Part shown: piece after piece, positions 1 through 7,764 of the stretch
How the letters are laid out: every line of letters starts with the position of its first letter
Numbering within the stretch: position 1 is the first letter of the stretch
Assembly (NCBI GenBank): GCA_016297965.1
Contig: JAEDDP010000007.1
Coordinates: 1 to 48,703, forward strand
DNA: 48,703 bases
Reading direction: 5' to 3'
Origin: Alphaproteobacteria bacterium
Lineage (GTDB): Bacteria > Pseudomonadota > Alphaproteobacteria > Rs-D84 > CACZYB01
Translations under genes and position numbers: made by a program
Notes under the pieces: model-generated
Seen by the model: only the letters and a program-made list of their open reading frames with translations
Databases searched by the model: none
What the model was told of the DNA's origin: nothing

Positions 1-251
1 TTTTTCTTTCTTACCAACGATTGAAAACTTAAAACTCTACCATCATACTTATGCGTACTGGAAACAAGAAATGTTCCATCGGTAAAAAGGGCAAGCAAGC
101 TTTGGGTATCCGTTCCAACCGGAAACTTACCATGTGGACCGGATTCAAGTTTATTACCATTTGCAAACAATTTTGCACTGGCTTCCTTTGCACTCATCCC
201 TTCAAATGGATTCGCTGATGTAGTGGCTTGTAATTTTTCGTTTTCTTCCAT
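1..251 (-). CDS. Partial CDS, first gene product after PilP; possibly PilQ-type pilus ATPase (N-terminus only)
   Basis: An open frame starts at an ATG (249-251) and runs off the left edge, giving about 83 residues without a stop. It begins MEENEKLQATTSANPFEGM and contains a compact stretch (HGKFPVGTDTQSLLALF) followed by a basic segment. An AAGG stands about 11 bases before the ATG, and the preceding gene stops only 12 bases upstream, so it belongs to the same minus-strand operon. In R64-type type IVb pilus operons the gene after pilP is pilQ, the assembly ATPase. No Walker motif lies in the visible part, so that identity rests on position alone. The CDS itself is fairly secure; the function is a guess. 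Confidence 0.55.
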   Translation of the reverse strand, partial: MEENEKLQATTSANPFEGMSAKEASAKLFANGNKLESGPHGKFPVGTDTQSLLALFTDGTFLVSSTHKYDGRVLSFQSLVRKK

Positions 252-263
252 AATATTACGGCC

Positions 264-1157
264 TTAGTTCAAATTCATAACCTTAACTTCACTGCCTTTT
301 TTCAAAAGAACTGATGTTCCCTTTATATCTTGTACAGCCCAATCTTCAATATAGGATCCATTTCTAACCTTGAATGTTGACTTTTTCTCTGTATTTTCAA
401 TATTTGCAACCAAGTTTCCTGCTGCACCGATAATGGATTTGACCCTGTACTTATCATCAAATGAAACTTCTTCCTTTTCAATCCTACCGGCACCCAAATC
501 TGATGGCTTTTTACCAGTCACAAGAGACATAAGACTTGTAAGCGCCTTTATATCGTCAGGATTACTTAAATCTGCGGAATTTATCTTGTCTATAAGCTGT
601 TGTGATACGGCTTCTTCCTGTTCCTTTTTCTTTCTTTCCGCGTCGGATTTTGCCTTTTCTTCCTCCGCTTTTCTTCTTTCTTGCTCAATCTTTCTGTCTT
701 GTTCTTCTTGCTTTATCTTTCTGTTTCTTGCATCATCTTCAATACTAGCAGCAAGCTTCTTTTTTTCGGCTTCTTGCTTTTGTAAATCAAGCTTTAATTT
801 TTCCTGCTCAATTTTCAATTTCATAAGGGCATTTTCCCTTTCAATATTGGAGATTTTTTGGAATGTTTCTGCGGTTATATTGTCAAGCTTATACATACCA
901 TCTGGATCATCAATACCTTCTTCATTTTCATAAAGTTCTGCACCACCTTCTTCGTCGGCAAATTCTTCATCACCCATATCTTCGCCTTCATCAACGGCAT
1001 CTTCTTCATCCAAATATTCCTCCCCTTCATCGGAATATTCTTCCTCCTCATTATCGGTTTGACTTTGCGCAAATACGGCACTTGTATTAAAAGTAAATAT
1101 AAAAGCAAGCATAGTGAATAACACATAGATTATGTTCTTGTTTTTCATATTTTTCAT
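264..1157 (-). CDS. pilP: Type IVb pilus assembly protein, PilP-like
   Basis: A 297-residue secreted or periplasmic protein. I choose the ATG at 1155-1157 because GGAG lies 8 bases upstream and the product then opens with a signal peptide (KNKNIIYVLFTMLAFIF, cut near VFAQ). Residues about 35-80 are extremely acidic, runs of Glu and Asp. Residues about 105-185 form a charged Lys/Glu/Arg/Gln coiled coil. The last 75 residues (VKSIIGAAGNLVANI, then a Tyr/Trp/Val-rich beta pattern) resemble the PilP domain that links the inner-membrane platform to the secretin in type IV pili. It sits between pilO2 and the next operon gene, the R64 order. The long acidic and coiled N-terminal part looks lineage-specific. 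Family assignment is by pattern and context. Confidence 0.72.
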   Translation of the reverse strand: MKNMKNKNIIYVLFTMLAFIFTFNTSAVFAQSQTDNEEEEYSDEGEEYLDEEDAVDEGEDMGDEEFADEEGGAELYENEEGIDDPDGMYKLDNITAETFQKISNIERENALMKLKIEQEKLKLDLQKQEAEKKKLAASIEDDARNRKIKQEEQDRKIEQERRKAEEEKAKSDAERKKKEQEEAVSQQLIDKINSADLSNPDDIKALTSLMSLVTGKKPSDLGAGRIEKEEVSFDDKYRVKSIIGAAGNLVANIENTEKKSTFKVRNGSYIEDWAVQDIKGTSVLLKKGSEVKVMNLN

Positions 1158-1201
1158 TTTCTCTTCTCCTTTAATAAACTTTATCAAATTTTACTTTTTT
1201 T

Positions 1202-2659
1202 CTAGGGGGCAGGTGTTGCAACCGGTGCAACATTTCCACCAACATTATTTTGTGTGTTATCTCCCTCTGGTGTAGTTGCGATACCCCCTTGAACCGCCGG
1301 AGTATTAAGCTTTTTTGTTTCCTCCTCGGCTTTCTTTTTTGCATCTTCTTCGGCCTTTTTCTTTGCCTTTTCTTCCTCATCAATCATTTGTTGGGTAAGT
1401 TCGTAAACCTTTCCCGCATACGACCACTGCTTTCTTTTGTTATCCCAAGAAATAGATTCCAATTCAATACTTGGGATTTCATTAAACATTTTCACCCAAT
1501 CCAAAGGTATTCTTGATACCGAGTCAGTAAATTTAAACCCAGTATATGGATAATCCTTTGCATACGAAGGATTTTTTGGATCCTTTACGGTTACCTTTTT
1601 GTTATCAAGCTTTAATCCCGAAAGTTTAAGCGAATGGAATATTCCGTTAAGCTTTCGTTGAATTTCAATTTTTGTAAGTGTTGGTTTCCCGGATCTATGT
1701 TTTACAACCGGTATTGCCAATGTTCCAAGCACGGTATTATAGGAACTATCATTCGCGGACAATTTCATCTTTTCCGGAATTGCACCAAATTGTTGTGCCT
1801 CAAAAATCCAACCGGCACTACCATAGGTTCTTTTCCAAAGCGAAGACAACTGCTTTTCAATACAGTTTGAATTTTCAAGTTCCCATCCAGGAACCGTCGC
1901 CGTAGAATTTACTATCAATATAGTACACTTTTTCGCCAAATCCTCAATATCCGTTAATGCTTCCCAAGGAGCAGGCGGAGGAGGTGGCGGAGGAGGTGGA
2001 GGTTGCAACCTTTTCAATTCCTCTTGTCTTCTTTTTTCTGCCAACCGTCTTTGAAGTTCGGCCTTTTCAACTTGCTTTTGGTGATAAAACCAACCAACCA
2101 TACCAACAAGCAAAAGTATAAGAATTTGATTTTTTAAACTGCCCTGAATCTTCTTTAATTCAACCACCTGACCACGTGAAAGTAAATCCGCCGCGGACAT
2201 TTCGGTTGTATCATCAAAACCCCATTCTGTTGGGGCAATCTTGTATCCCCAATCCGGAATGGAAAGCATAGACTCAAACGCCTGCTTTGCATCATTTTCA
2301 TCAGTATAAACAGTATCTTCTTCGGAAAGAATAAGGTTGTTTCTGATGGTGATAAACCACCAACCTTCATTTATACGAAACGCACAAAGTGCCGAAGATT
2401 TATCGCGAAGGGCATTTGCCACCGCCGACGCACCGGACGGCATACCAGATTTTTGACCCAACGACGTATAACCCAAACCATATTGGGTTGCCGCACCTTT
2501 TTTTAGACAGTAAAGATTCGCATTCGTAACAATCGTTTGAACGGCAGTCTTTATTTCTTTAAGGTAATTTTTTTCATCCTGTACCGGTTGCCAAAACAAT
2601 CCGACAGCATAAGCCTTACCTGCGACCTGTATCGTCTTTATATCTTTACTATTTGTCAA
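1202..2659 (-). CDS. pilO2: Type IVb pilus accessory protein PilO2
   Basis: A 485-residue bitopic inner-membrane protein of the pilin accessory family. The N-terminal domain has the family-like AYAVGLFWQP segment near residue 20. A single membrane helix follows around residues 178-195 (ILILLLVGMVGWF), then a charged helix, ten consecutive prolines (codons 1973-2002), and a periplasmic domain. The C-terminus is a Lys/Glu/Ala helix and a low-complexity tail. I place the start at TTG 2657-2659, because AGGGG at 2667-2671 lies 7 bases upstream; a TTG five codons earlier would overlap that site. PilO2 is thought to form part of the inner-membrane platform that aligns with PilP and the secretin. 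The 3-prime neighbour is pilP and the 5-prime neighbour is the secretin gene, 26 bases away. Confidence 0.75.
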   Translation of the reverse strand: MTNSKDIKTIQVAGKAYAVGLFWQPVQDEKNYLKEIKTAVQTIVTNANLYCLKKGAATQYGLGYTSLGQKSGMPSGASAVANALRDKSSALCAFRINEGWWFITIRNNLILSEEDTVYTDENDAKQAFESMLSIPDWGYKIAPTEWGFDDTTEMSAADLLSRGQVVELKKIQGSLKNQILILLLVGMVGWFYHQKQVEKAELQRRLAEKRRQEELKRLQPPPPPPPPPPAPWEALTDIEDLAKKCTILIVNSTATVPGWELENSNCIEKQLSSLWKRTYGSAGWIFEAQQFGAIPEKMKLSANDSSYNTVLGTLAIPVVKHRSGKPTLTKIEIQRKLNGIFHSLKLSGLKLDNKKVTVKDPKNPSYAKDYPYTGFKFTDSVSRIPLDWVKMFNEIPSIELESISWDNKRKQWSYAGKVYELTQQMIDEEEKAKKKAEEDAKKKAEEETKKLNTPAVQGGIATTPEGDNTQNNVGGNVAPVATPAP

Positions 2660-2685
2660 AATTTTACCCCTCAATAAAATTTATA

Positions 2686-4230
2686 TTAGTAGCTAGGCAT
2701 ACCCCATTCAGCATTGGAGTTATCTTCTGTATCAAGTGGGGATGTAATCACCTGTGGTGTCAACATAACAACCAAAACCTCTCTGCTTGTTTCGGTGCTT
2801 TGTGAACCGCCCACGTAAGTAAAGTCATTATTACCCAAGCCTTCACTTGAATTTGTATTTTGAATCTTTTCAAATCCAGTAAGTACAGCAGTTTGTCCCG
2901 ATTCCATCACAATTTCTTGCATAAAGTTTCTTTGTGCAATCTTTGGAAGCTGAACCGCGGTACTTCCCACAACCTTATTTTCAATTTCAATCAATTCCTT
3001 CAATGACATATTGAACATAAGCATCAATTTTCCATTTTCAAGGATGTTTGGCATAAGTTGCATACTGAAACCAACTGATTCCTCTTCTGGTGTCACTTCG
3101 GTTGTTGAGTTTGTATTTTCGGTCAATGTAGAAATACTGCTTATATACTTAAATGTTTGAATGTTGTTAATTGGAACAACACGATTATTTCTTGCCGTTA
3201 CAACCGCCGATGTCAAAAGGGATGTCTTTCCCTGTGTTGACAACGCCTTTATCGCAGCAGATGTTGGATTATCCGAAGTTCCGGCCCACTTTGTATTTCC
3301 ACCTTCCAAAATCGCGAATGACAAACCGTCCGCCGCAGTATTAGAAGTCTTTGTTGTTAAACTGTAAGTGTTATCAAAAAGGGCACTCAAATTCAAACCA
3401 TAATTGTTATCTTTTGAAAGAGATACCTGTAAAACCTTAACAGTAATCGCAACTTGTTTCACAAAACGTCTGTTCTGTTCCTTTATGTATGCTTCAACCT
3501 TTTGTAATGTCTTTGGTGAAGCGGTAACAGTAACGGAACTTGTGGATGGCGACATCTTTACTTCACCTTCCTTAACAATAGTTTTCAAAACATCCGCCAT
3601 TTCTGTCCACTCTTTTATAGCGGCAGTAGTTGCAAGTGTTGCCGAAGCATCACTTCCGGATGAAATACTTGCCGTATACGAAGATTCGGTTGAAAGAGTA
3701 TGTACGACAAATGTACGTGTCTTAAATTTATAAAATACGATATTTCCGTCTTCATACAACCAGTTTACATTTGCCTTTAATGAAAGCATATTCAAAAGTC
3801 CAGACAAAGGTCCGGTATACGAAATACTCATATCTTTAAGGTCATCCTTTTTGATTGAATCTTCAATTTTAACGGAAAGACCGGTAAGATAGAATATTTG
3901 ATTCGTTATTTCATCAAATGAAACTTCTGATTCTGTCATAAGGGTGATACCTTCTTCACCTTCAAAACGTTTTGGAAGTGGATCATTGTGTTCCGCAACA
4001 AAACTTGAATCCCCAAGCCAAATATCATCACTTACCGAAACAATATCTTTGTTTATTGGCTTGCCCGGAACCCTTGCACGGTCCAATGCATCCTGAGTAG
4101 TATCAAAGTCATTAGAAACCTGAGAGGATACACTGCTTACCATATCCTTATTATAAAGCTGGTCGCAACCAGAAAGTACATTGCTTAATGCAAGTACGGT
4201 TAAAAGTACTTTCTTACTAATTTGCATCAT
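2686..4230 (-). CDS. pilN: Type IVb pilus secretin lipoprotein PilN
   Basis: A 514-residue outer-membrane secretin, the channel through which the pilus leaves the cell. The N-terminus is a lipoprotein signal peptide with lipobox LSGC near residue 22. N-domains follow: an early one with the TGLSV / GPLSGLLNML pattern near residues 135-165, then a ring-building region around residues 210-275 (VKMSPSTSSVTVTA). The C-terminal secretin domain includes GFSMQLMPNILENGKLMLMF and the conserved ending VQLPKIAQRNFMQEIVMESG near residues 425-445. The length fits R64 PilN or TcpC-like secretins. GGAGG precedes the ATG pair, and the gene overlaps the end of the upstream pilL-like gene by 14 bases, so translation is probably coupled. 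Confidence 0.88.
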   Translation of the reverse strand: MMQISKKVLLTVLALSNVLSGCDQLYNKDMVSSVSSQVSNDFDTTQDALDRARVPGKPINKDIVSVSDDIWLGDSSFVAEHNDPLPKRFEGEEGITLMTESEVSFDEITNQIFYLTGLSVKIEDSIKKDDLKDMSISYTGPLSGLLNMLSLKANVNWLYEDGNIVFYKFKTRTFVVHTLSTESSYTASISSGSDASATLATTAAIKEWTEMADVLKTIVKEGEVKMSPSTSSVTVTASPKTLQKVEAYIKEQNRRFVKQVAITVKVLQVSLSKDNNYGLNLSALFDNTYSLTTKTSNTAADGLSFAILEGGNTKWAGTSDNPTSAAIKALSTQGKTSLLTSAVVTARNNRVVPINNIQTFKYISSISTLTENTNSTTEVTPEEESVGFSMQLMPNILENGKLMLMFNMSLKELIEIENKVVGSTAVQLPKIAQRNFMQEIVMESGQTAVLTGFEKIQNTNSSEGLGNNDFTYVGGSQSTETSREVLVVMLTPQVITSPLDTEDNSNAEWGMPSY

Positions 4231-4945
4231 TTTCCTCCAAAGTTTTTATAACTAACACTCTGTTTCCTAAGAAGAACTTAGCCAAAGGTTGTGGTGTTGC
4301 ACGTGAAAAGTTTCGTATAATCGCAGCGGAAACATCCTTAAATCTTCCACGGAATATTGCGGATGCCTTCAAAGGATATTCACGTTTTGTATTCCAAACA
4401 AGTTCCCAACCTTCAATGTCCGCCCACTGTTGCAATACTTCACGAAGTGTCATACCTTCCTTTGCCACCCAATCACGAACTGAATCTTGTATTATAATAT
4501 TTTCTTCTGTTTCTGGAACAACTTCCTTTGTTTCAACATACTCAATCAAAGGATATCCAGGAGGCATAGAAGCGGAAAGAGTCCTTATACCATCATCTAC
4601 AACAAGCTCCTTATTAGCAAGGGGCATATTTGAATCTTTTGGTGGAATGATACCTTCCGTTACCGGAGGATTTCCCCCAGGTGGAGTATAGCTTGGTCCA
4701 CCGGTCCATCCAGTAGTAGCTTCCGCATCATTTACCTTTACATCTTCATCTTGTGGATACACATCAGCAAGAGCGTCAACATCAGTATATGTATCAGTGT
4801 ATGGCATAGGCCAAACTTGCTCTTGTTCTTCAATATATGATGATTGTTCTTCTGGTTCAACATCCCAATCTGCACGCACAGTACCTGAAAAAGTCATTGT
4901 TGCAATTGCAAAGGCAATAAGGGATAATCTTGATATTTTTCTCAT
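4217..4945 (-). CDS. pilL: PilL/TcpQ-like type IVb pilus protein (secretin partner)
   Basis: A 242-residue exported protein that opens the visible pilus operon. I start at the ATG at 4943-4945, which gives a clean signal peptide (MRKISRLSLIAFAIATMTF, cut near VRA). The upstream in-frame extension looks non-coding. The middle (residues about 30-150) is a Pro/Asp/Glu-rich linker. The last 90 residues (WVAKEGMTLREVLQQWADIE, then beta strands ending FFLGNRVLVIKTL) match the TcpQ C-terminal domain shared by TcpQ and PilL. In Vibrio cholerae, TcpQ stabilises the TcpC secretin, and here the secretin gene follows with overlap. The small pilM gene found between these two in R64 is absent. Confidence 0.8.
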   Translation of the reverse strand: MRKISRLSLIAFAIATMTFSGTVRADWDVEPEEQSSYIEEQEQVWPMPYTDTYTDVDALADVYPQDEDVKVNDAEATTGWTGGPSYTPPGGNPPVTEGIIPPKDSNMPLANKELVVDDGIRTLSASMPPGYPLIEYVETKEVVPETEENIIIQDSVRDWVAKEGMTLREVLQQWADIEGWELVWNTKREYPLKASAIFRGRFKDVSAAIIRNFSRATPQPLAKFFLGNRVLVIKTLEENDAN

Positions 4946-4989
4946 ACTCTCAACCTTTTCTGTGTATATTTTTTCTTTCCTTACATATA

Positions 4990-5018
4990 AGACTATATTT
5001 AAAAATTTGTTTTTGCAA
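4990..5018 (-). promoter_or_regulatory. Candidate promoter of the type IVb pilus operon
   Basis: Reading the minus strand, TTGCAA (5018-5013) is followed after 17 bases by TAGTCT (4995-4990), or after 15 bases by TATAGT (4997-4992). This is the only sensible promoter pair between the porin stop and the first pilus gene start at 4945. Both -10 options are weak, so the call is tentative. Confidence 0.35.
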
Positions 5019-5059
5019 GAAAAATAATCATATAAATGCAAAAATATACTGACTTTTTT

Positions 5060-6136
5060 CTAGAAGTTTATCAAAAGTCCGGTGGTTGAAATAAATCCAA
5101 CATCTGAACTTTCATCTTCCGCTTTATATGCCATTCGTCCTAATCCTAATGTAAAGTCAATATTTTTCCAAACACTAAGCTTTGATGAAAGAAGGGTAAT
5201 GTTTACCGTATCATCCCGTGGATTTGTTATATCCCCCGCCAATTTTGATTTATGTTGTGTAAGGCTTAGGTTCAATGGTCCAATTTCATAGGCAAGCCCG
5301 AAATTAAGGGCGTATCCATCCTGCGACATATCAAAGATTATATCGTCTTCCTTTATATCCTTATACGATGCACTCAATTGAATACCACGTGTATAATACA
5401 TTGTCCCAATACTACATTCCTTTCTTTTGCCGGCAACGGATAATGGCATCCTTGTATCATTAAATTCACCATAGGCAACCGAAACCTTAAAACTGTCATT
5501 ATTGTTATAGGAGTATTTAAGGGAGGTCGTAAATCCATCCTTTAACTTTCCATATTTTAAATTATTAAGGTCGTCATTACCGGTATCCGGAATATAGCTT
5601 CCCGCAAATTGAAAACCATAAATTGATGGCGAAACATAACTGAACTTTGTTTTATTGTTATCGGCAATGATTGCTGTACTTGCCTCAAACATAACATCAC
5701 TTTTGGCAAATATAAAGTCCAGCCCTGATTGCCCATCAAATGAAAGTATACCAACATCCGGCGAAGATATATGAAGCTTCCTTGAAATATTATTGGCATT
5801 ACCCAATTCAAAACGTCCGTAATTACCCTCCAAATAAACATAACCTTCACCAAGTGAATTTACATCATTACTGTATTGTGTATATGGTGCAGTTTTAAAC
5901 GAACCATACAACCCAAGATTTCCAAACGTATATGATTTTGATATATCAAGCCCAAGGTTTCCATACGCAACCCCACGGAAAGTTTTATCATAATTTGCAT
6001 TTGATGAATTATATAAGCCGTATCCGGCAAATTCGCCGTCCACGTCAACACTAAGGTCGCCATTATCATAAACATTATATGCCATTGCTGGATTAGAAAT
6101 GATAGTCGCAACAAAAAATAAAAATAATTTTTTCAT
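5060..6136 (-). CDS. Outer-membrane general porin
   Basis: A 358-residue beta-barrel protein. A signal peptide (MKKLFLFFVATIISNPAMA) is followed by about sixteen alternating amphipathic strands rich in Tyr, Gly, Asn and Asp. The chain ends in LLINF; a terminal aromatic residue is the usual BamA recognition signal. Length and pattern fit trimeric general porins (OmpC/alphaproteobacterial porin type) that let small hydrophilic solutes through the outer membrane. It stands alone, divergent from queH across a 65-base gap that holds a TATAAA (minus strand, 6162-6157) as a possible -10. Substrate preference cannot be read from sequence. Confidence 0.8.
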   Translation of the reverse strand: MKKLFLFFVATIISNPAMAYNVYDNGDLSVDVDGEFAGYGLYNSSNANYDKTFRGVAYGNLGLDISKSYTFGNLGLYGSFKTAPYTQYSNDVNSLGEGYVYLEGNYGRFELGNANNISRKLHISSPDVGILSFDGQSGLDFIFAKSDVMFEASTAIIADNNKTKFSYVSPSIYGFQFAGSYIPDTGNDDLNNLKYGKLKDGFTTSLKYSYNNNDSFKVSVAYGEFNDTRMPLSVAGKRKECSIGTMYYTRGIQLSASYKDIKEDDIIFDMSQDGYALNFGLAYEIGPLNLSLTQHKSKLAGDITNPRDDTVNITLLSSKLSVWKNIDFTLGLGRMAYKAEDESSDVGFISTTGLLINF

Positions 6137-6201
6137 AGAAAATATTTCTCTACTAATTTATACTCCACATAAAAGAATAAAGCATAAACGGAAAAAGTCA
6201 A

Positions 6202-6774
6202 ATGTTATGTACTGATTTGCTTAATTATACGGGGCGGGGATTACTTCTTGTTTGTTGCGCTCCTTGTTGTGCCGGTGCGGTTGATTTCATCGCAAAAAAT
6301 AAGGTGAATATGACACTGTTTTTTTACAATCCGAATATATACCCGCTGGATGAATACGAAAAACGAAAGGCAGAGGTTATCCGCCTTGCAAATACATATA
6401 ATGTTCCATTCATTGATACCGATTATACTCCATTAGAGTATATGGAGGCAACAAAAGGAAAGGGTGATTGTCCGGAACGTGGCGAACGTTGCTTTTTATG
6501 TTTTAAATTAAGGCTTTTGAAAACGGCATTATATGCAAAACATAATGGATTTGATTACTTTACATCAACCCTTGGATTTTCCCGCTGGAAAAATTTATCA
6601 CAGGTTGATACCGCTGGGTTTGAAGTTGAAAAAATAACCGGTGAAAAGTATTTGGATGTAAATTGGCGAAAATCCGGCATCCAAGAACTTGCCCGTCGGG
6701 TAATTCGCGAAAATAAAATTTACGAACAAAATTATTGTGGTTGTATATACAGCTTTCAAAACAGCAAAAAATAA
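6202..6774 (+). CDS. queH: Epoxyqueuosine reductase QueH
   Basis: A 190-residue protein of the QueH (formerly DUF208) family, which reduces epoxyqueuosine to queuosine at position 34 of tRNAs with GUN anticodons and so replaces the unrelated cobalamin enzyme QueG. The family signatures are clear: VCCAPCC (Cys18, 19, 22, 23), ERCFLCF near residues 95-101, and YCGC near the C-terminus. These cysteines bind an iron-sulfur cluster and a second metal in the family. The ATG at 6202 has no strong Shine-Dalgarno site, but the cysteine motif begins by residue 18, so little room exists for a later start. It lies divergent from the porin gene and upstream of parS and rpsD. Confidence 0.9.
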   Translation: MLCTDLLNYTGRGLLLVCCAPCCAGAVDFIAKNKVNMTLFFYNPNIYPLDEYEKRKAEVIRLANTYNVPFIDTDYTPLEYMEATKGKGDCPERGERCFLCFKLRLLKTALYAKHNGFDYFTSTLGFSRWKNLSQVDTAGFEVEKITGEKYLDVNWRKSGIQELARRVIRENKIYEQNYCGCIYSFQNSKK

Positions 6775-6812
6775 AGTGTATCATATTGTTTTTACAATGA
6801 AAATACAGGAAA

Positions 6813-6828
6813 TGTTTCACGTGAAACA
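6813..6828. promoter_or_regulatory. parS: parS centromere site (ParB-binding)
   Basis: TGTTTCACGTGAAACA is a perfect 16-base palindrome and an exact match to the chromosomal parS consensus known from Bacillus and Caulobacter. It lies in the non-coding gap between queH and the rpsD promoter, as functional parS sites often do. ParB-CTP loads at such sites and recruits SMC for origin segregation. No parA or parB gene is in the window. Confidence 0.9.
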
Positions 6829-6889
6829 AATATGGAACAAAACCAAACTTCGTCAAAAAATAGGAATATCCGACAAAGGGACTTTTTTC

Positions 6890-6918
6890 TTGACAAATTA
6901 AATATTTAGCGGTATATT
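6890..6918 (+). promoter_or_regulatory. Strong sigma70-type promoter of rpsD
   Basis: TTGACA (6890-6895), a 17-base spacer and TATATT (6913-6918) form a near-consensus promoter. Transcription would begin near 6925, giving an untranslated leader of about 155 bases before rpsD. Confidence 0.85.
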
Positions 6919-6924
6919 TCCCCA

Positions 6925-7078
6925 TACCGAGAAAGTAGAACTGAGTAAGACGACTCCCGTCTGATAAGGCTCTCTGCCACTTCACTGTGGACTATCGGAC
7001 AAACCCAAGGTACTTGCTCAAAATACCTTGTAAAACAAACCGCCTTTTCAAAAGGCATAATTTTTAAGGAGACTAACT
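6925..7078 (+). promoter_or_regulatory. Structured 5-prime leader of rpsD, candidate S4 autoregulatory element
   Basis: This gene-free leader is denser in inverted repeats than its surroundings. It has CCGA/TCGG (6927-6930 with 6995-6998) enclosing AGACG-ACTCC-CGTCT (6948-6962) and CCAC-ttcact-GTGG (6977-6990), a plausible three-way junction. Then come CAAGGTA/TACCTTG (7006-7012 with 7024-7030) and GCCTTTTCAAAAGGC (7042-7056), the last followed by ATAATTTTT just before the AAGGAG ribosome site (7066-7071). The CTCC in the loop at 6954-6957 could pair with GGAG at 7068-7071. I recognise no Rfam class. S4 autoregulation through leader RNA is known in other bacteria; here it is inferred. Confidence 0.5.
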
Positions 7079-7696
7079 TTGAGTAAAAGATTAGAAACTA
7101 AACACAAACTTGACCGTCGCTATGGTGTAAACACATGGGGAAGGGCAAAATCACCTGTTAACAAAAGAAAGTATAAACCAGGACAACATGGTCCAGTTGG
7201 TCATTCAAAAAGAACTGACTATGGAACACAGTTATCTGCAAAACAGCTTTTGAAGGGTTATTATGGAAACATTTCTGAAAAGAAATTCCGTTCATACTAC
7301 GACGAAGCTATGCGTAGAACTGGTGATACAGCAACAGAAATTATTGGACAACTTGAATCAAGACTTGATGCAGTTGTTTATCGTGCAAACTTTGTACCAA
7401 CAGTATTTGCTGCTCGTCAAGTTGTAAGTCATGGTCATATCCTTGTAAATGGAAAACGTGTAAACATTCCATCATATCAGGTAAAACCAGGCGATGTTAT
7501 CACCTTAAAGGAAAATGCAAGAACTATCCCAATGGTTGTTCAAGCCCAAAACAACAAAGAACGTGAAGTTCCTGATTACGTATCTGTAAATGATAAGTTT
7601 GAAGCAACTTTTGTTCGTGTTCCAACACTTGAAGAAGTTCCATACGCTGTAAAAATGGAACCAAATTTGGTTGTGGAATTCTACTCACGTCAATAA
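7079..7696 (+). CDS. rpsD: 30S ribosomal protein S4
   Basis: 205 residues, full length for S4, which nucleates 30S assembly by binding the 5-prime domain of 16S rRNA. It starts at TTG (7079-7081), preceded at 7 bases by AAGGAG; the start fits the family N-terminus (SKRLETKHKLDRRYG). The S4 RNA-binding domain is visible at about residues 94-155 (SRLDAVVYRANFVPT, HGHILVNGKRVNIPSY). It lacks the four N-terminal zinc cysteines, like other proteobacterial S4 of this type. It is a single-gene unit with its own strong promoter, leader and terminator, away from the alpha operon. Confidence 0.97.
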   Translation: MSKRLETKHKLDRRYGVNTWGRAKSPVNKRKYKPGQHGPVGHSKRTDYGTQLSAKQLLKGYYGNISEKKFRSYYDEAMRRTGDTATEIIGQLESRLDAVVYRANFVPTVFAARQVVSHGHILVNGKRVNIPSYQVKPGDVITLKENARTIPMVVQAQNNKEREVPDYVSVNDKFEATFVRVPTLEEVPYAVKMEPNLVVEFYSRQ

Positions 7697-7717
7697 TTGT
7701 TGTTGGGTATTTACATA

Positions 7718-7752
7718 CAAAAAATTCCCCATCTTTCGGTGGGGATTTTTTA
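7718..7752. terminator. Bidirectional Rho-independent terminator between rpsD and mnmE
   Basis: CCCCATC (7727-7733), loop TTTC, GGTGGGG (7738-7744) gives a 7-base stem with one G-T pair. Six T follow on the plus strand and an A run precedes, so it can stop rpsD transcripts and also mnmE transcripts arriving from the other side. Confidence 0.9.
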
Positions 7753-7764
7753 TTTGATTTATGT

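Noticed and set aside
370..933. Long plus-strand open frame opposite pilP
   Set aside because: It is the antisense of Lys/Glu coiled-coil and acidic codons, which rarely give stops on the other strand. It is Ser/Phe/Cys-rich low complexity with no ribosome site, and pilP has good family and context support.
4291..4306. Second parS-like sequence (TGTTGCACGTGAAAAG)
   Set aside because: Three mismatches to the consensus, it breaks the palindrome, and it lies inside the pilL-like coding region.
6925..7060. tRNA, SRP RNA, 6S RNA or known riboswitch in the rpsD leader
   Set aside because: No cloverleaf, no SRP tetraloop motif and no conserved riboswitch core that I recognise; kept only as an unclassified leader.
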